NCBI GenBank assembly: GCA_963710625.1
Contig: CAVQBG010000017.1
Coordinates: 1-64,000, forward strand
Source: Sva-07 sp963710625
GTDB lineage: Bacteria; Actinomycetota; Acidimicrobiia; Acidimicrobiales; Ilumatobacteraceae
Reading direction: 5' to 3'
Length of the DNA stretch: 64,000 nucleotides
This document shows, in pieces, positions 17,763 to 25,012 of the stretch (positions within the stretch are counted from its first letter, which is position 1; the number at the start of each line of letters is the position of its first letter). The notes beneath the pieces were generated by a model. The model was not told the origin of the DNA. It saw nothing but the letters and a program-made list of their open reading frames with translations, and did not search any database. The translations under genes were made by a program, and so were the position numbers.

Positions 17763-18395
17763 CTACCGGATGTGGTTGTCGTGTGCGAAGACGATGGCGG
17801 CGCTGCGGTCGCGTAGGTCGAGCTTGGTGAGGACACGGCTGAGATGAGTCTTGACGGTGGCTTCGCTGACGAACAGCTCGGCCGCGGCTTCCTGATTGTT
17901 GCGGCCGCGACCGATCACGCGGAGGACGTCGAGCTCTCTGTCGGTGAGTACCGAGAGGTCGATCGGCGCCCTGGGGGGCTGGTCTCGGTAGGCATCGAGC
18001 ACCCGGCCTGCCACGTGCGGGTCGATCCATGCATCGCCTGCGGCAACGGTGGCGATGGCACGCAGGATGTCCTCGCCCGGCGCGGACTTCAACACGAACC
18101 CTGCCGCACCCGCTCGGAGTGCAGCAGCGAGCGTGTCGTCGTCGTCGAAGGTGGTCAGCACCAGCACCGGCGGACCATCGGCCGCTCGCACGTTGGCGGT
18201 CGCGGTGGCGCCGTCGACGCGTTTCATACGGACGTCCATCACGACCACATCGGGGCTGCTGCGTTCGACCTGCTCGACGACCTCGTCACCGTCGCTGCAC
18301 TCGCCCACGACGGTGAGCTCCGCGTCGGTGGCGATCAGACTTCGCAGGCCCTCTCGGACGACCTCCTGGTCGTCGACGAGCAGCACGCGAATCAT
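17763..18395 (-). CDS. NarL/LuxR-type response regulator
   Basis: This 210-residue protein has an N-terminal receiver (acidic pair in VDDQE, phospho-Asp in VVVMDVRMKR, Thr in VLTTFDDDD, Lys in FVLKSAPG) and a C-terminal LuxR-type HTH (LTDRELDVLRVIGRGRNNQE). ATG 18395 overlaps the histidine kinase stop by 4 nt, so the pair is one unit. Its target is likely the divergent ABC exporter starting near 19567. Confidence 0.93.
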   Translation of the reverse strand: MIRVLLVDDQEVVREGLRSLIATDAELTVVGECSDGDEVVEQVERSSPDVVVMDVRMKRVDGATATANVRAADGPPVLVLTTFDDDDTLAAALRAGAAGFVLKSAPGEDILRAIATVAAGDAWIDPHVAGRVLDAYRDQPPRAPIDLSVLTDRELDVLRVIGRGRNNQEAAAELFVSEATVKTHLSRVLTKLDLRDRSAAIVFAHDNHIR

Positions 18396-19390
18396 GTGGG
18401 GATCCTTGCGTGCAGCACCCACCGACCATCGCCGTTGGAACCGCCGGCCTCCACCGTTCCCCCGATGGCCTCGACCCGCTCGCGCATGCCGGCGAGTCCG
18501 CTGCCCTGGGTCGTCGCCGTGCGGCGCACGGGGCGATCATTGACGATCTCGACATCGACGTCGGCAGCATCGATCCGCGCCGTCACGTCGATCGTTCCGG
18601 TGCCGTGGCGCACCGCGTTGGTCAGCCCTTCCTGCACCACCCGGTACACGGTGAGCGCCGCCGCGGCAGGTACCTGGTCGAGGCATCCCGTTGCACTGAA
18701 GGCGATGTCGGCACCGGCGGTGCGGAAGTTCTCCACCAGCTCCGGCAACTCACCGGCCAACGGTGTCGGTGGGTTGGTGCCGGGGTCGTCGCGCAGGAGC
18801 CGCACGACGCTGCGGATGTCGTCCATCGATCGGCGTCCCTGCTGTTCGGCGCGCTCCAACGATGCGATCGCTGCGTCTGGATCCGATCGCACCGACAGCC
18901 GGGCAGCCGACGTGTGCAGCATCGACGCTGACAGAGTGTGGCCGACCACATCGTGGACCTCGCCGGCCAGTCGGCGCCGCTCGTCGGCGAGCGTGTGCTC
19001 GGCGAGCTCACGTTCGACCGCCAACCGATCGTCGAGGATTCGCAGGAAGACGAGGATCATGCCGAGCGTGCCGAGCCCGATGAGCATCACCCGTGCCCCG
19101 AAGTCGGACAGGCCGACGCCCTGGCTGATCAGCACCAACGAGATCACCACCGGTACGGTGACCGTCCACGTCGTCGAGTTGGCGTCGCGTGGGCCCTGCG
19201 CCAGGGCGCTCAGTCCCGCACTCAGCAGTGCTCCGCCGATGACACTCGCCGTCAGACCACCGATCCAGGTGAGTTCGAACAGGGCGATCCCCGCCGACCA
19301 GATGACGAACCCGACGACCACCAACCAGCGCGCCCACCGACGCGGCCGCTGATCGGCGGGCAGATCGTCGAGCGTCCGGTCGGAGACCAC
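18392..19390 (-). CDS. Two-component sensor histidine kinase (HisKA_3)
   Basis: This 332-residue kinase has four to five transmembrane segments in the first 130 residues, little extracytoplasmic loop, then a HisKA_3 dimerisation region with the phospho-acceptor in RRLAGEVHDVVGHTLSA, and an HATPase with VVQEGLTNAVRHG and GSGLAGMRERV. Such kinases with intramembrane sensing often control ABC exporters, and an ABC operon lies divergently next door. The start is GTG 19390. Confidence 0.92.
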   Translation of the reverse strand: MVSDRTLDDLPADQRPRRWARWLVVVGFVIWSAGIALFELTWIGGLTASVIGGALLSAGLSALAQGPRDANSTTWTVTVPVVISLVLISQGVGLSDFGARVMLIGLGTLGMILVFLRILDDRLAVERELAEHTLADERRRLAGEVHDVVGHTLSASMLHTSAARLSVRSDPDAAIASLERAEQQGRRSMDDIRSVVRLLRDDPGTNPPTPLAGELPELVENFRTAGADIAFSATGCLDQVPAAAALTVYRVVQEGLTNAVRHGTGTIDVTARIDAADVDVEIVNDRPVRRTATTQGSGLAGMRERVEAIGGTVEAGGSNGDGRWVLHARIPT

Positions 19391-19566
19391 CGTCGAATCT
19401 TCTCAGACGCGAGACCACGACGCATCGGTCGCCGGGATGATCCGACCTGGCTCGGAAGATGACACCGATCAGTCCCCGGGCAGACGACAACGCGGCGCCT
19501 GGGTTCGACACTGGTCACATCCCGTTGCGGAACCCGTCCGTGGCGAGCACCGAGAGGAACAACACC

Positions 19567-19755
19567 GTGACCAACCAGACCAACCAGACCAACCGGACGC
19601 AACGACCGGCCTGGCAGGCACCGTTCTTCTCCGGCCTCGTCGGGGTCGCAACGGGCGCCGCCATCGGTGCCGGAACCGGCATGTGGTGGATGATGGGCGT
19701 GCTCGGTGGTGCCTTCGCCGGCTTCGGTCAGATGCTCAACCGCAGCAAGGCCTGA
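19567..19755 (+). CDS. Small membrane protein
   Basis: This 62-residue protein has a polar start with a (TNQ)n-like repeat from a tandem ACCAACCAG DNA repeat, followed by a Gly-rich hydrophobic region (GLVGVATGAAIGAGTGMWW). GTG 19567 follows a GAGAGGA site. It heads an operon with an ABC exporter, four nt before the ATPase start, and may be an accessory subunit. Confidence 0.65.
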   Translation: MTNQTNQTNRTQRPAWQAPFFSGLVGVATGAAIGAGTGMWWMMGVLGGAFAGFGQMLNRSKA

Positions 19756-19758
19756 TTC

Positions 19759-20748
19759 GTGGTGATTCATCCGAACACGCCGCCGGCGATCAGCGTCACC
19801 GGCCTCCGCAAGTCGTACGGCGACCGCGAGGTCGTTCGAGGGGTGAGCTTCGACGTCGCCGCTGGCGAGTGCTTCGGTCTGCTCGGCCACAATGGCGCCG
19901 GCAAGACCACCACCATCGAGATCCTCGAGGGCTACCTGCCGCGCGACGCAGGAGCGGTGTCGGTACTCGGCGCCGACCCCGCCGATCCAGGTACCGGCTG
20001 GCGCAGCCGCATCGGGATCGTGTTGCAGGACATGGACGTGTTCCCGACGCTCACCGTCCTCGAGACCGTGCAGATGTTCGCCGATCTCTACCCGGCCCCG
20101 CGTGGGGTCGGAGAGACGATCGACCTGGTCGACCTCGGTCGCCTCACTTCCACCCGGGTCGGCAGCCTGTCAGGCGGCGAGAAGCGGCGCCTCGACGTTG
20201 CGCTCGGCCTCGTCGGCGACCCCGAGCTGTTGTTCCTCGACGAGCCGACCACCGGCCTCGACCCTGCGGCACGGCGCACGTCGTGGACGATGATCGAGGG
20301 TCTCAAGGAACTGGGCGTCACGATCGTGTTGACCACCCATTACATGGACGAAGCCCAGACTCTCGCCGACCGCCTCGTCATCCTCGACGACGGTGTCGTG
20401 GCCGCCGACGGCACGTTCGGCGAACTGCTCGAACACCACGGTGCAGCAACCAGCATCTCGTTCCGACCCGCCACCGACACCGACACCGACATCGAGCATC
20501 ACGTCGTCGCATTGGCGGGTGCGATCGATGCCGAGGTGCGTGTCGACGGCAGGAACGCAGCGTTCTCCAGCGCCGACCCTCAACGAGACCTGCACCGGCT
20601 GCTCGCGTGGGCCGACGACCACCGGATCGCACTCGACGACCTCACGGTGCAACGCAGTTCGCTGGAGGACCTGTTCCTCTCCATCGGCGGCTCCGACGAC
20701 GACACCCACCCCGCCACCGCCACCGATCAGGAAGCAGCACCACGATGA
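19759..20748 (+). CDS. ABC transporter ATP-binding protein
   Basis: This 329-residue ATPase has Walker A GHNGAGKTTT, signature SLSGGEKRRLDVALGL, Walker B LLFLDEPTTGLDP and switch His TTHYMDEA. After about residue 220 it has a C-terminal extension common in DrrA-like drug-export ATPases. It is coupled to its permease by a 4-nt overlap. The divergent two-component system probably controls it. Confidence 0.92.
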   Translation: MVIHPNTPPAISVTGLRKSYGDREVVRGVSFDVAAGECFGLLGHNGAGKTTTIEILEGYLPRDAGAVSVLGADPADPGTGWRSRIGIVLQDMDVFPTLTVLETVQMFADLYPAPRGVGETIDLVDLGRLTSTRVGSLSGGEKRRLDVALGLVGDPELLFLDEPTTGLDPAARRTSWTMIEGLKELGVTIVLTTHYMDEAQTLADRLVILDDGVVAADGTFGELLEHHGAATSISFRPATDTDTDIEHHVVALAGAIDAEVRVDGRNAAFSSADPQRDLHRLLAWADDHRIALDDLTVQRSSLEDLFLSIGGSDDDTHPATATDQEAAPR

Positions 20749-21551
20749 GCGCAGTAACGATCTTCTTCAGCCAGACCCGCTACAACCTGCTCGCCACCGT
20801 ACGCGCCGGTTTGGCGATCGTGTTGGGCATCGTCATGCCGGTGGCGTTCTACCTGGGCGCGTCGGCGCTGTTCGGCTCCGAGGCCATGGGCGGCGACACT
20901 CCCGTCGAGGTCCGCGGCGCCGGCGAGGCCGCCGACCTGCGCACGTTCTACGTCGGCGGGTTCATGGCCTACGCCGTCATCTACACCGCGTTCGTGGGAC
21001 TGCTGCCCGAAGTGGTCGAGATCCGCGAACGTGGCCTGCTCAAACGACTCCGCGGCACACCGCTGCCACTGGCGTCGTTCGTCGCCGCCCGCTTCGCCAT
21101 CGCATTGCTGATCGCCACGATCGGCGTGGTGCTGATCGCCGTGCTCGGATCGTTTGCGTTCGGCGTCAGCACCCCGGTGAGTGCGATCACCGGGATCATC
21201 GGGTACACCCTCGCCGGCACCGTCACCTTTGCCTGCCTGGCATTCGCGGCCACGTCGATCACCCGCTCCCAGTCCAGTGCGCAGGGCCTGTCCAACGGCG
21301 TCGGCATCATCCTGGCGATGATCTCGGGCGTGTTCTTCGCACCCGACATCCTGCCCGAAGCAGTGCGCTCGATCGCCCAGTTCCTCCCCCTCGAACCGCT
21401 CGCCAACGGCTACCAGTCGCAGTACGTCACCGACGCCTCAGGGATCGGCCTCGACGCCCGCAACCTCGGCATTCTCGCCGGATGGACCGTCGCCGCCATT
21501 GCCCTCGTGGCGCTGCGCAGATTCCGCTGGCAACCCCAACAGCGGCGGTGA
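20745..21551 (+). CDS. ABC-2 type transporter permease
   Basis: This 268-residue integral membrane protein has six transmembrane segments, including the ABC-2 hallmark segment (EIRERGLLKRLRGTPLP before TM3) and a long extracytoplasmic stretch between TM1 and TM2. Together with the ATPase it forms a DrrAB-like exporter; the substrate is unknown. Confidence 0.9.
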   Translation: MSAVTIFFSQTRYNLLATVRAGLAIVLGIVMPVAFYLGASALFGSEAMGGDTPVEVRGAGEAADLRTFYVGGFMAYAVIYTAFVGLLPEVVEIRERGLLKRLRGTPLPLASFVAARFAIALLIATIGVVLIAVLGSFAFGVSTPVSAITGIIGYTLAGTVTFACLAFAATSITRSQSSAQGLSNGVGIILAMISGVFFAPDILPEAVRSIAQFLPLEPLANGYQSQYVTDASGIGLDARNLGILAGWTVAAIALVALRRFRWQPQQRR

Positions 21552-21838
21552 CTCCGCGGACACGCACACGCCGTAGCCAGTGGCGCACACAACGCGCACC
21601 CAGAATTTCGACAACCGGGCGTCGGTGGGCACTCGGTATCGAAGCCTCTTTGTGTCAACCCCGGATTTCAGAGAGTGGATCGGGCGCGGGAGGTCGAGCC
21701 TCTGGCGTTGCCGGAGGTGGCGTCGTAGGGTTGCGGTCGGGTCCGGGAGTGACCTATCCGAAGAGCCGGCCGTTCAGGATGTTGAGCCGGTCACGCTGGA
21801 TTCTGTGTCGTGCCTGATTGTCCTCCCGGGCCTGCCGA
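21552..21838. other. Downstream flank of IS110 transposase
   Basis: No gene is seen. GGTGGGCACTC at 21624-21634 recurs at 22902-22912 on the other side of the transposase, and related bases (GCCTCTTT, ACCCCGG) follow both copies. These repeats may mark the IS ends. If so, the roughly 200 nt between here and the transposase stop would be the right non-coding end. Confidence 0.4.
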
Positions 21839-22912
21839 TCACTGCTCGAGTCGGCGAGCGTCGGCGATGAGCGCCCGGTAGACGACGTTGGAGATCTGAC
21901 GCTTCAACGACCGGATCGCTTCTTTGGCGCTCTTGCCCTCTGAGCGTTTGCGGTCGTAGTACTCGCGTCCCTCGCAGGGGTAGCGCAGCTGGGTGATCGC
22001 GACCACGTGGATCGCATAGTTCAGTTGCCGGTTCCCGCGTGGGTTGAGCCGATGCCGTCGCCGTTCACCCGATGATGCTTCGATCGGTGCGGTGCCGTTG
22101 TAGCTCGCGAAGTGCGCAGCCGACTTGAAGCGGGAGACGTCGCCGACGTGGCCGATGATCATCGCGGCGGTCACCACGCCGACGCCGCGAATGTCGGTCA
22201 ACGATGTCGACGTCGCCGCAACGGCGTGACGCAGCCGCGCCTTGGAGGTCTTCATCTGCGCTTCGTAGTGGGCCAGGTCGGCGATGAACTCGCGGGCGAC
22301 ACCGACGCGATGCGCTGCCATCTCGGTGTCGACAACCACTCGGTCGAGGAGGTCGTTTGCCCTGGTCAGGTTCATTCTCTTGGCGATCCCGCCCGGCTCG
22401 AGCTCGAGCAGCAACGCATGGATCCGGCAGGCGGCTTTGCCGCGTAACCGACCCAGATCCCGGTGTCGTTTCGCGAGCAGCTTCAACACCTGGGCGTGCT
22501 CATCGATGCTCACACGAGCGAGCCCGTCGGTGCGCAACGCAGCGATCGCGACCGAGCGGGCATCGTTCGGATCGTTCTTCTGCGCCTTGCCCGACCCCAA
22601 CAGTCGGGTGCGTGTCGACAACACCGCTGGAACGTCAACGACGGTCTCGCCCGCAGCGACGAGCTGCTGAGCGAGCAGATAGCCAAGCCCGCGTGCGGAC
22701 TCGATCACCCACACCCGATCAGGAAACGGCGCCGCCCACGACCGCAACCGATCGGTCTGAGCAGCGCATGCCCGGACACGAAGCTCGTCGAGCACACACT
22801 CGGTGTTGTCGATCGCGACGGCGGTGTGTGACGCCTTGTGCGGATCGATGCCAATGATGATGGTCATCTGGAAATGCCTTCCTCTCGGTGATGGGAACCG
22901 AGGTGGGCACTC
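21624..22912 (-). mobile_element. IS110-family insertion sequence (IS1111-like layout), bounds tentative
   Basis: The element contains one transposase on the minus strand and is framed by GGTGGGCACTC repeats. There are no long terminal inverted repeats, as usual for IS110. The long non-coding part would lie after the transposase, as in the IS1111 group, and the bridge RNA would be expected there. Exact ends need comparison with an empty site. Confidence 0.55.
21839..22867 (-). CDS. IS110-family transposase
   Basis: This 342-residue transposase has an N-terminal RuvC-like DEDD domain (D in IIGIDPHKASHT, E in WVIESARGLGY, and the DPNDARSVA segment) and a C-terminal transposase_20 domain (DIRGVGVVTAAMIIGHVGDV, then FASYNGTAPIEASSGE). 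IS110 enzymes are guided by an element-encoded bridge RNA. ATG 22867 is preceded by GAGAGGAAGG. The coding sequence appears uninterrupted, so the element could be active. The frame upstream of the ATG (to 22954) has no translation signal. Confidence 0.93.
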   Translation of the reverse strand: MTIIIGIDPHKASHTAVAIDNTECVLDELRVRACAAQTDRLRSWAAPFPDRVWVIESARGLGYLLAQQLVAAGETVVDVPAVLSTRTRLLGSGKAQKNDPNDARSVAIAALRTDGLARVSIDEHAQVLKLLAKRHRDLGRLRGKAACRIHALLLELEPGGIAKRMNLTRANDLLDRVVVDTEMAAHRVGVAREFIADLAHYEAQMKTSKARLRHAVAATSTSLTDIRGVGVVTAAMIIGHVGDVSRFKSAAHFASYNGTAPIEASSGERRRHRLNPRGNRQLNYAIHVVAITQLRYPCEGREYYDRKRSEGKSAKEAIRSLKRQISNVVYRALIADARRLEQ

Positions 22913-23179
22913 CTGATTTGGGTTCGTTGAGCTCGCGCCTCTTTCGAGCCACACCCCGGGTCAGAACACCGGCCGGCAGACACATCGTTATGAGGTCAAC
23001 TCCGAAGAGCGACAGGCCCTAAGTCGAGCCCACCGACCGGCACTCCGAACGCTACGACAACAGCCGATACGCAACCCCCAGCATGAATCAGGCCCAACTC
23101 TCGCGTCACGTAATCGCGTCCCGGGTCCGGCCTGAGGGCCAGACAGTCGCTGTCGGATGGTTCGGCCTAGGGTCGGGCT
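22868..23179. other. Region between IS110 and methyltransferase-like gene
   Basis: This 312-nt stretch contains the GGTGGGCACTC repeat at 22902-22912 and the first copy of a roughly 30-bp repeat at 23103-23132 (again at 23902-23930). No gene is supported. Part of it could be the upstream end of the IS. Confidence 0.4.
23103..23132 (+). repeat. Imperfect direct repeat flanking methyltransferase-like gene, left copy
   Basis: This copy, beginning GCGTCACGTAATCGCGTC, matches 23902-23930 (GCGTCACATAATCGCGTC) at about 26 of 29 aligned positions. The pair brackets one gene only. Confidence 0.55.
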
Positions 23180-23806
23180 GTGCAGGAGCGAACCCGTCGG
23201 TTGTGGGAGAAGCAAGACCAACACCACGGCGACCGCCATCGTTTGTTCATGGCCGTGGCCGCAGCCATCGATGTGGAGCGGGTGCTCTATCCGGGCTCCT
23301 ACGTCGATCTCGCACCCTCGTTCGTCTGGCCATTGGTGACGTACGTCGATATTGACCGACGAGCAGGGCAGTTCTTCGGCGATCAGATCGGGGTTCAGGA
23401 GTTGCTCGTCGAGCACGGCGTCGGGCCCAACTCTCACTCGGTGCGCTTCATCAGCGCGGACTACACCGACCTGCTCGACCTCGACGAGGGTGAGTTCGAC
23501 CTCCTCATCTCCCTGTACGCAGGATTCGTCTCAGAAGCCTGCACTCGCCATCTGCGCGTCGGTGGCACGCTGCTGGTGAATCCGAGCCACGGCGATGCCG
23601 CGATGGCATCGATTGACCCGAGGTACCAGCTCCACGCAGTCGTGACGTCGAGATCGGGCAACTACGCCGTGGAGACTCGGGACCTCGACTCCTATCTCGT
23701 GCCGAAGCGTGACGTCGAGGTCACCAAGGAATCGCTGCACGACAGCGGCCGCGGCATCGCCTACACCAAGACGCCATTCGCGTACCTCTTTGAGCGGGTC
23801 ACCTGA
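23180..23806 (+). CDS. Methyltransferase-like hypothetical protein
   Basis: This 208-residue protein resembles class I SAM-dependent methyltransferases in layout: an acidic strand end (YVDIDRRAGQFF), a middle SADYTDLLDL and FDLLISLYAGF, then HLRVGGTLLVNPSHGDA. A canonical GxGxG loop is not evident; the YPGSYVDLAPSFVWP segment sits where it would be. The assignment is tentative. GTG 23180 lacks a Shine-Dalgarno site and follows TAGGGT, a possible leaderless promoter. Imperfect direct repeats flank it. Confidence 0.65.
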   Translation: MQERTRRLWEKQDQHHGDRHRLFMAVAAAIDVERVLYPGSYVDLAPSFVWPLVTYVDIDRRAGQFFGDQIGVQELLVEHGVGPNSHSVRFISADYTDLLDLDEGEFDLLISLYAGFVSEACTRHLRVGGTLLVNPSHGDAAMASIDPRYQLHAVVTSRSGNYAVETRDLDSYLVPKRDVEVTKESLHDSGRGIAYTKTPFAYLFERVT

Positions 23807-23869
23807 CCATCCCCGGAGGGCTTCGCACTGGGCACCCGATATCGCCGCACGTAATCCCGCTCCGGACGT

Positions 23870-23894
23870 CTTCCGCCGCGCCGCACCGCGGCCC
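23870..23894. repeat. GC-rich hairpin repeat, copy 2
   Basis: This matches 17538-17562 in 23 of 25 positions and keeps the self-complementary core CCGCG...CGCGG. Confidence 0.5.
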
Positions 23895-23901
23895 TACTGC
23901 G

Positions 23902-23930
23902 GCGTCACATAATCGCGTCGCGATCCGGCC
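23902..23930 (+). repeat. Imperfect direct repeat flanking methyltransferase-like gene, right copy
   Basis: This is the partner of 23103-23132. The pair could be the footprint of a small cassette insertion or a duplicated regulatory block. Confidence 0.5.
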
Positions 23931-24082
23931 GTGCGGCCCCCGATTCTCCCAGCCCTGCGATGGCCCGTGCGTCGGTCCGGGTTTCGGCAAGTAGTTCGGA
24001 TTGACGACCGCCGCCGCCGTGTCATGGATGCCGGTACAGTCCGGCCATTCGTGACTTTGGTCACAGTCGACCGTCCGTCTGG

Positions 24083-24122
24083 TGTCCTCTGATGTCCTCC
24101 TGTGTCCGTTGATGTCTTCTGG
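24083..24122 (+). repeat. Four phased 10-bp TGTCC repeats
   Basis: TGTCCTCTGA, TGTCCTCCTG, TGTCCGTTGA and TGTCTTCTGG follow each other without a gap, so TGTC recurs every 10 bp on one helix face. Such phasing suggests cooperative protein binding, for example by the HTH protein encoded 72 bp downstream, or a relaxosome site. Confidence 0.7.
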
Positions 24123-24194
24123 TCCGGATCGTCCGGAACGCCCGTAAACATTGGGGTTGCGGGGTGAATGACATGGGTGTACTTCTGATGGTTC

Positions 24195-24470
24195 ATGTCG
24201 TCGTTGGGGGGTCTTTCTGAGCCGTTCGAGCCCGCGTTGCTCACGCTCGGTGAGGCCGCGGAGGTGCTGCGGATCGGTCGTTCGCTCGGCTATCAGCTCG
24301 CACACGAGTACCTGAACTCGGGTGGCACCTCTGGTCTGCCGGTCGTACGCCTCGGGGAGAAGTGCTTGCGGGTCCCCCGGTGGGCGTTGATGGAGTTGGC
24401 GACGACCGGTCGGGTGGTGCGCCTCTGTGATGCGGAGGCACCCGTTGGGGGAGCCTCCGATGCCCGATGA
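24195..24470 (+). CDS. Excisionase-like HTH protein (MerR/HTH_17 type)
   Basis: This 91-residue protein has a small winged-helix DNA-binding domain: LLTLGEAAEVLRIGRSLGYQ is the helix-turn-helix and VRLGEKCLRVPRWALMEL the wing, as in Xis/AlpA-type proteins. It probably directs excision with the integrase or controls the relaxase operon. Its stop overlaps the next gene's start region, so the two are coupled. Confidence 0.85.
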   Translation: MSSLGGLSEPFEPALLTLGEAAEVLRIGRSLGYQLAHEYLNSGGTSGLPVVRLGEKCLRVPRWALMELATTGRVVRLCDAEAPVGGASDAR

Positions 24471-24933
24471 GGTGATCCGCCGCACGATCGAGCTGGGCCC
24501 CGCGGCCCACGAGCTGCGTCGGCATGTCGATCCCACGGCGTGGGTGGTGCTCGAGGAGATGCTGCAACGCTCCACCGGCGACGGCGATGACGTGGTCGCG
24601 CAGGTGTCGATTCGTGCGTTGGCGTCGTCGCTCGGACTCGCGAAAGACACCGTGGCTCGCGCCGTCGGTCGCCTTCGCGATCTCGGTGTGATCGAAGCAG
24701 CCCAGGCCCGCTCCCGCTCTGGTGTCTTCGATGCCGGTTCGTATCGCCTCGTCGTCCCCGCCGTCTGCCTCTCGCCTGCCGGCCCGTCGGAGCCCTCCGC
24801 GTTGTCGCCCGCTGCTCGCCCCTCCTGTGCTGCTGCTCCGTCTGCTCTTCGCTCCTCCTCTGCTGCTCGTCCGTCTCCGTCTCAGTCCGCCCGCCGCTCG
24901 TCCGGCCAGCTCTCCCTCCTTCCCGAGGTCTGA
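24460..24933 (+). CDS. HTH protein, probable regulator of mobilization genes
   Basis: This 157-residue protein has a winged-helix segment (VSIRALASSLGLAKDTVARA, then VGRLRDLGVIEAAQAR) like GntR/replication-initiator HTHs. The C-terminal third is a low-complexity Ser/Pro/Ala/Arg tail ending QLSLLPEV. ATG 24460 follows GGGGGAG at a good distance and overlaps the excisionase-like gene by 11 nt. It precedes the relaxase and may regulate it or belong to the relaxosome. Confidence 0.75.
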   Translation: MPDEVIRRTIELGPAAHELRRHVDPTAWVVLEEMLQRSTGDGDDVVAQVSIRALASSLGLAKDTVARAVGRLRDLGVIEAAQARSRSGVFDAGSYRLVVPAVCLSPAGPSEPSALSPAARPSCAAAPSALRSSSAARPSPSQSARRSSGQLSLLPEV

Positions 24934-25012
24934 GGCCCGTTCCCGTGTCCGTCTCTCGCTTCGCTCGTTCTTCAATTTCCAGACAGGTGCCCGCGCGCAG
25001 GTGGGAGTGGTC

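Larger units (their letters stand above)
23807..24194. other. Non-coding region before xis-like gene; candidate oriT/control region
   Basis: No gene is supported. The region holds the right methyltransferase-flanking repeat (23902-23930), the second GC-rich hairpin (23870-23894), an inverted repeat GTGAC-TTTG-GTCAC (24050-24063) and four helically phased 10-bp repeats (24083-24122). It lies upstream of the excisionase-like and relaxase genes, which is where an origin of transfer or a relaxosome/Xis binding site would be expected. Confidence 0.5.

Noticed and set aside
17520..17816. Plus-strand 98-codon frame between the permease and the response regulator
   Set aside because: It runs over the response regulator's 3' end antisense and has no recognisable features.
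24083..24122. CRISPR array
   Set aside because: The repeats are only 10 bp, contiguous and without spacers; no cas genes are present.
24722..25012. A longer N-terminus for the relaxase
   Set aside because: These codons overlap the HTH gene in another frame and are Arg/Pro/Ser low complexity; MobF proteins begin just before the Tyr pair, as at 25013.
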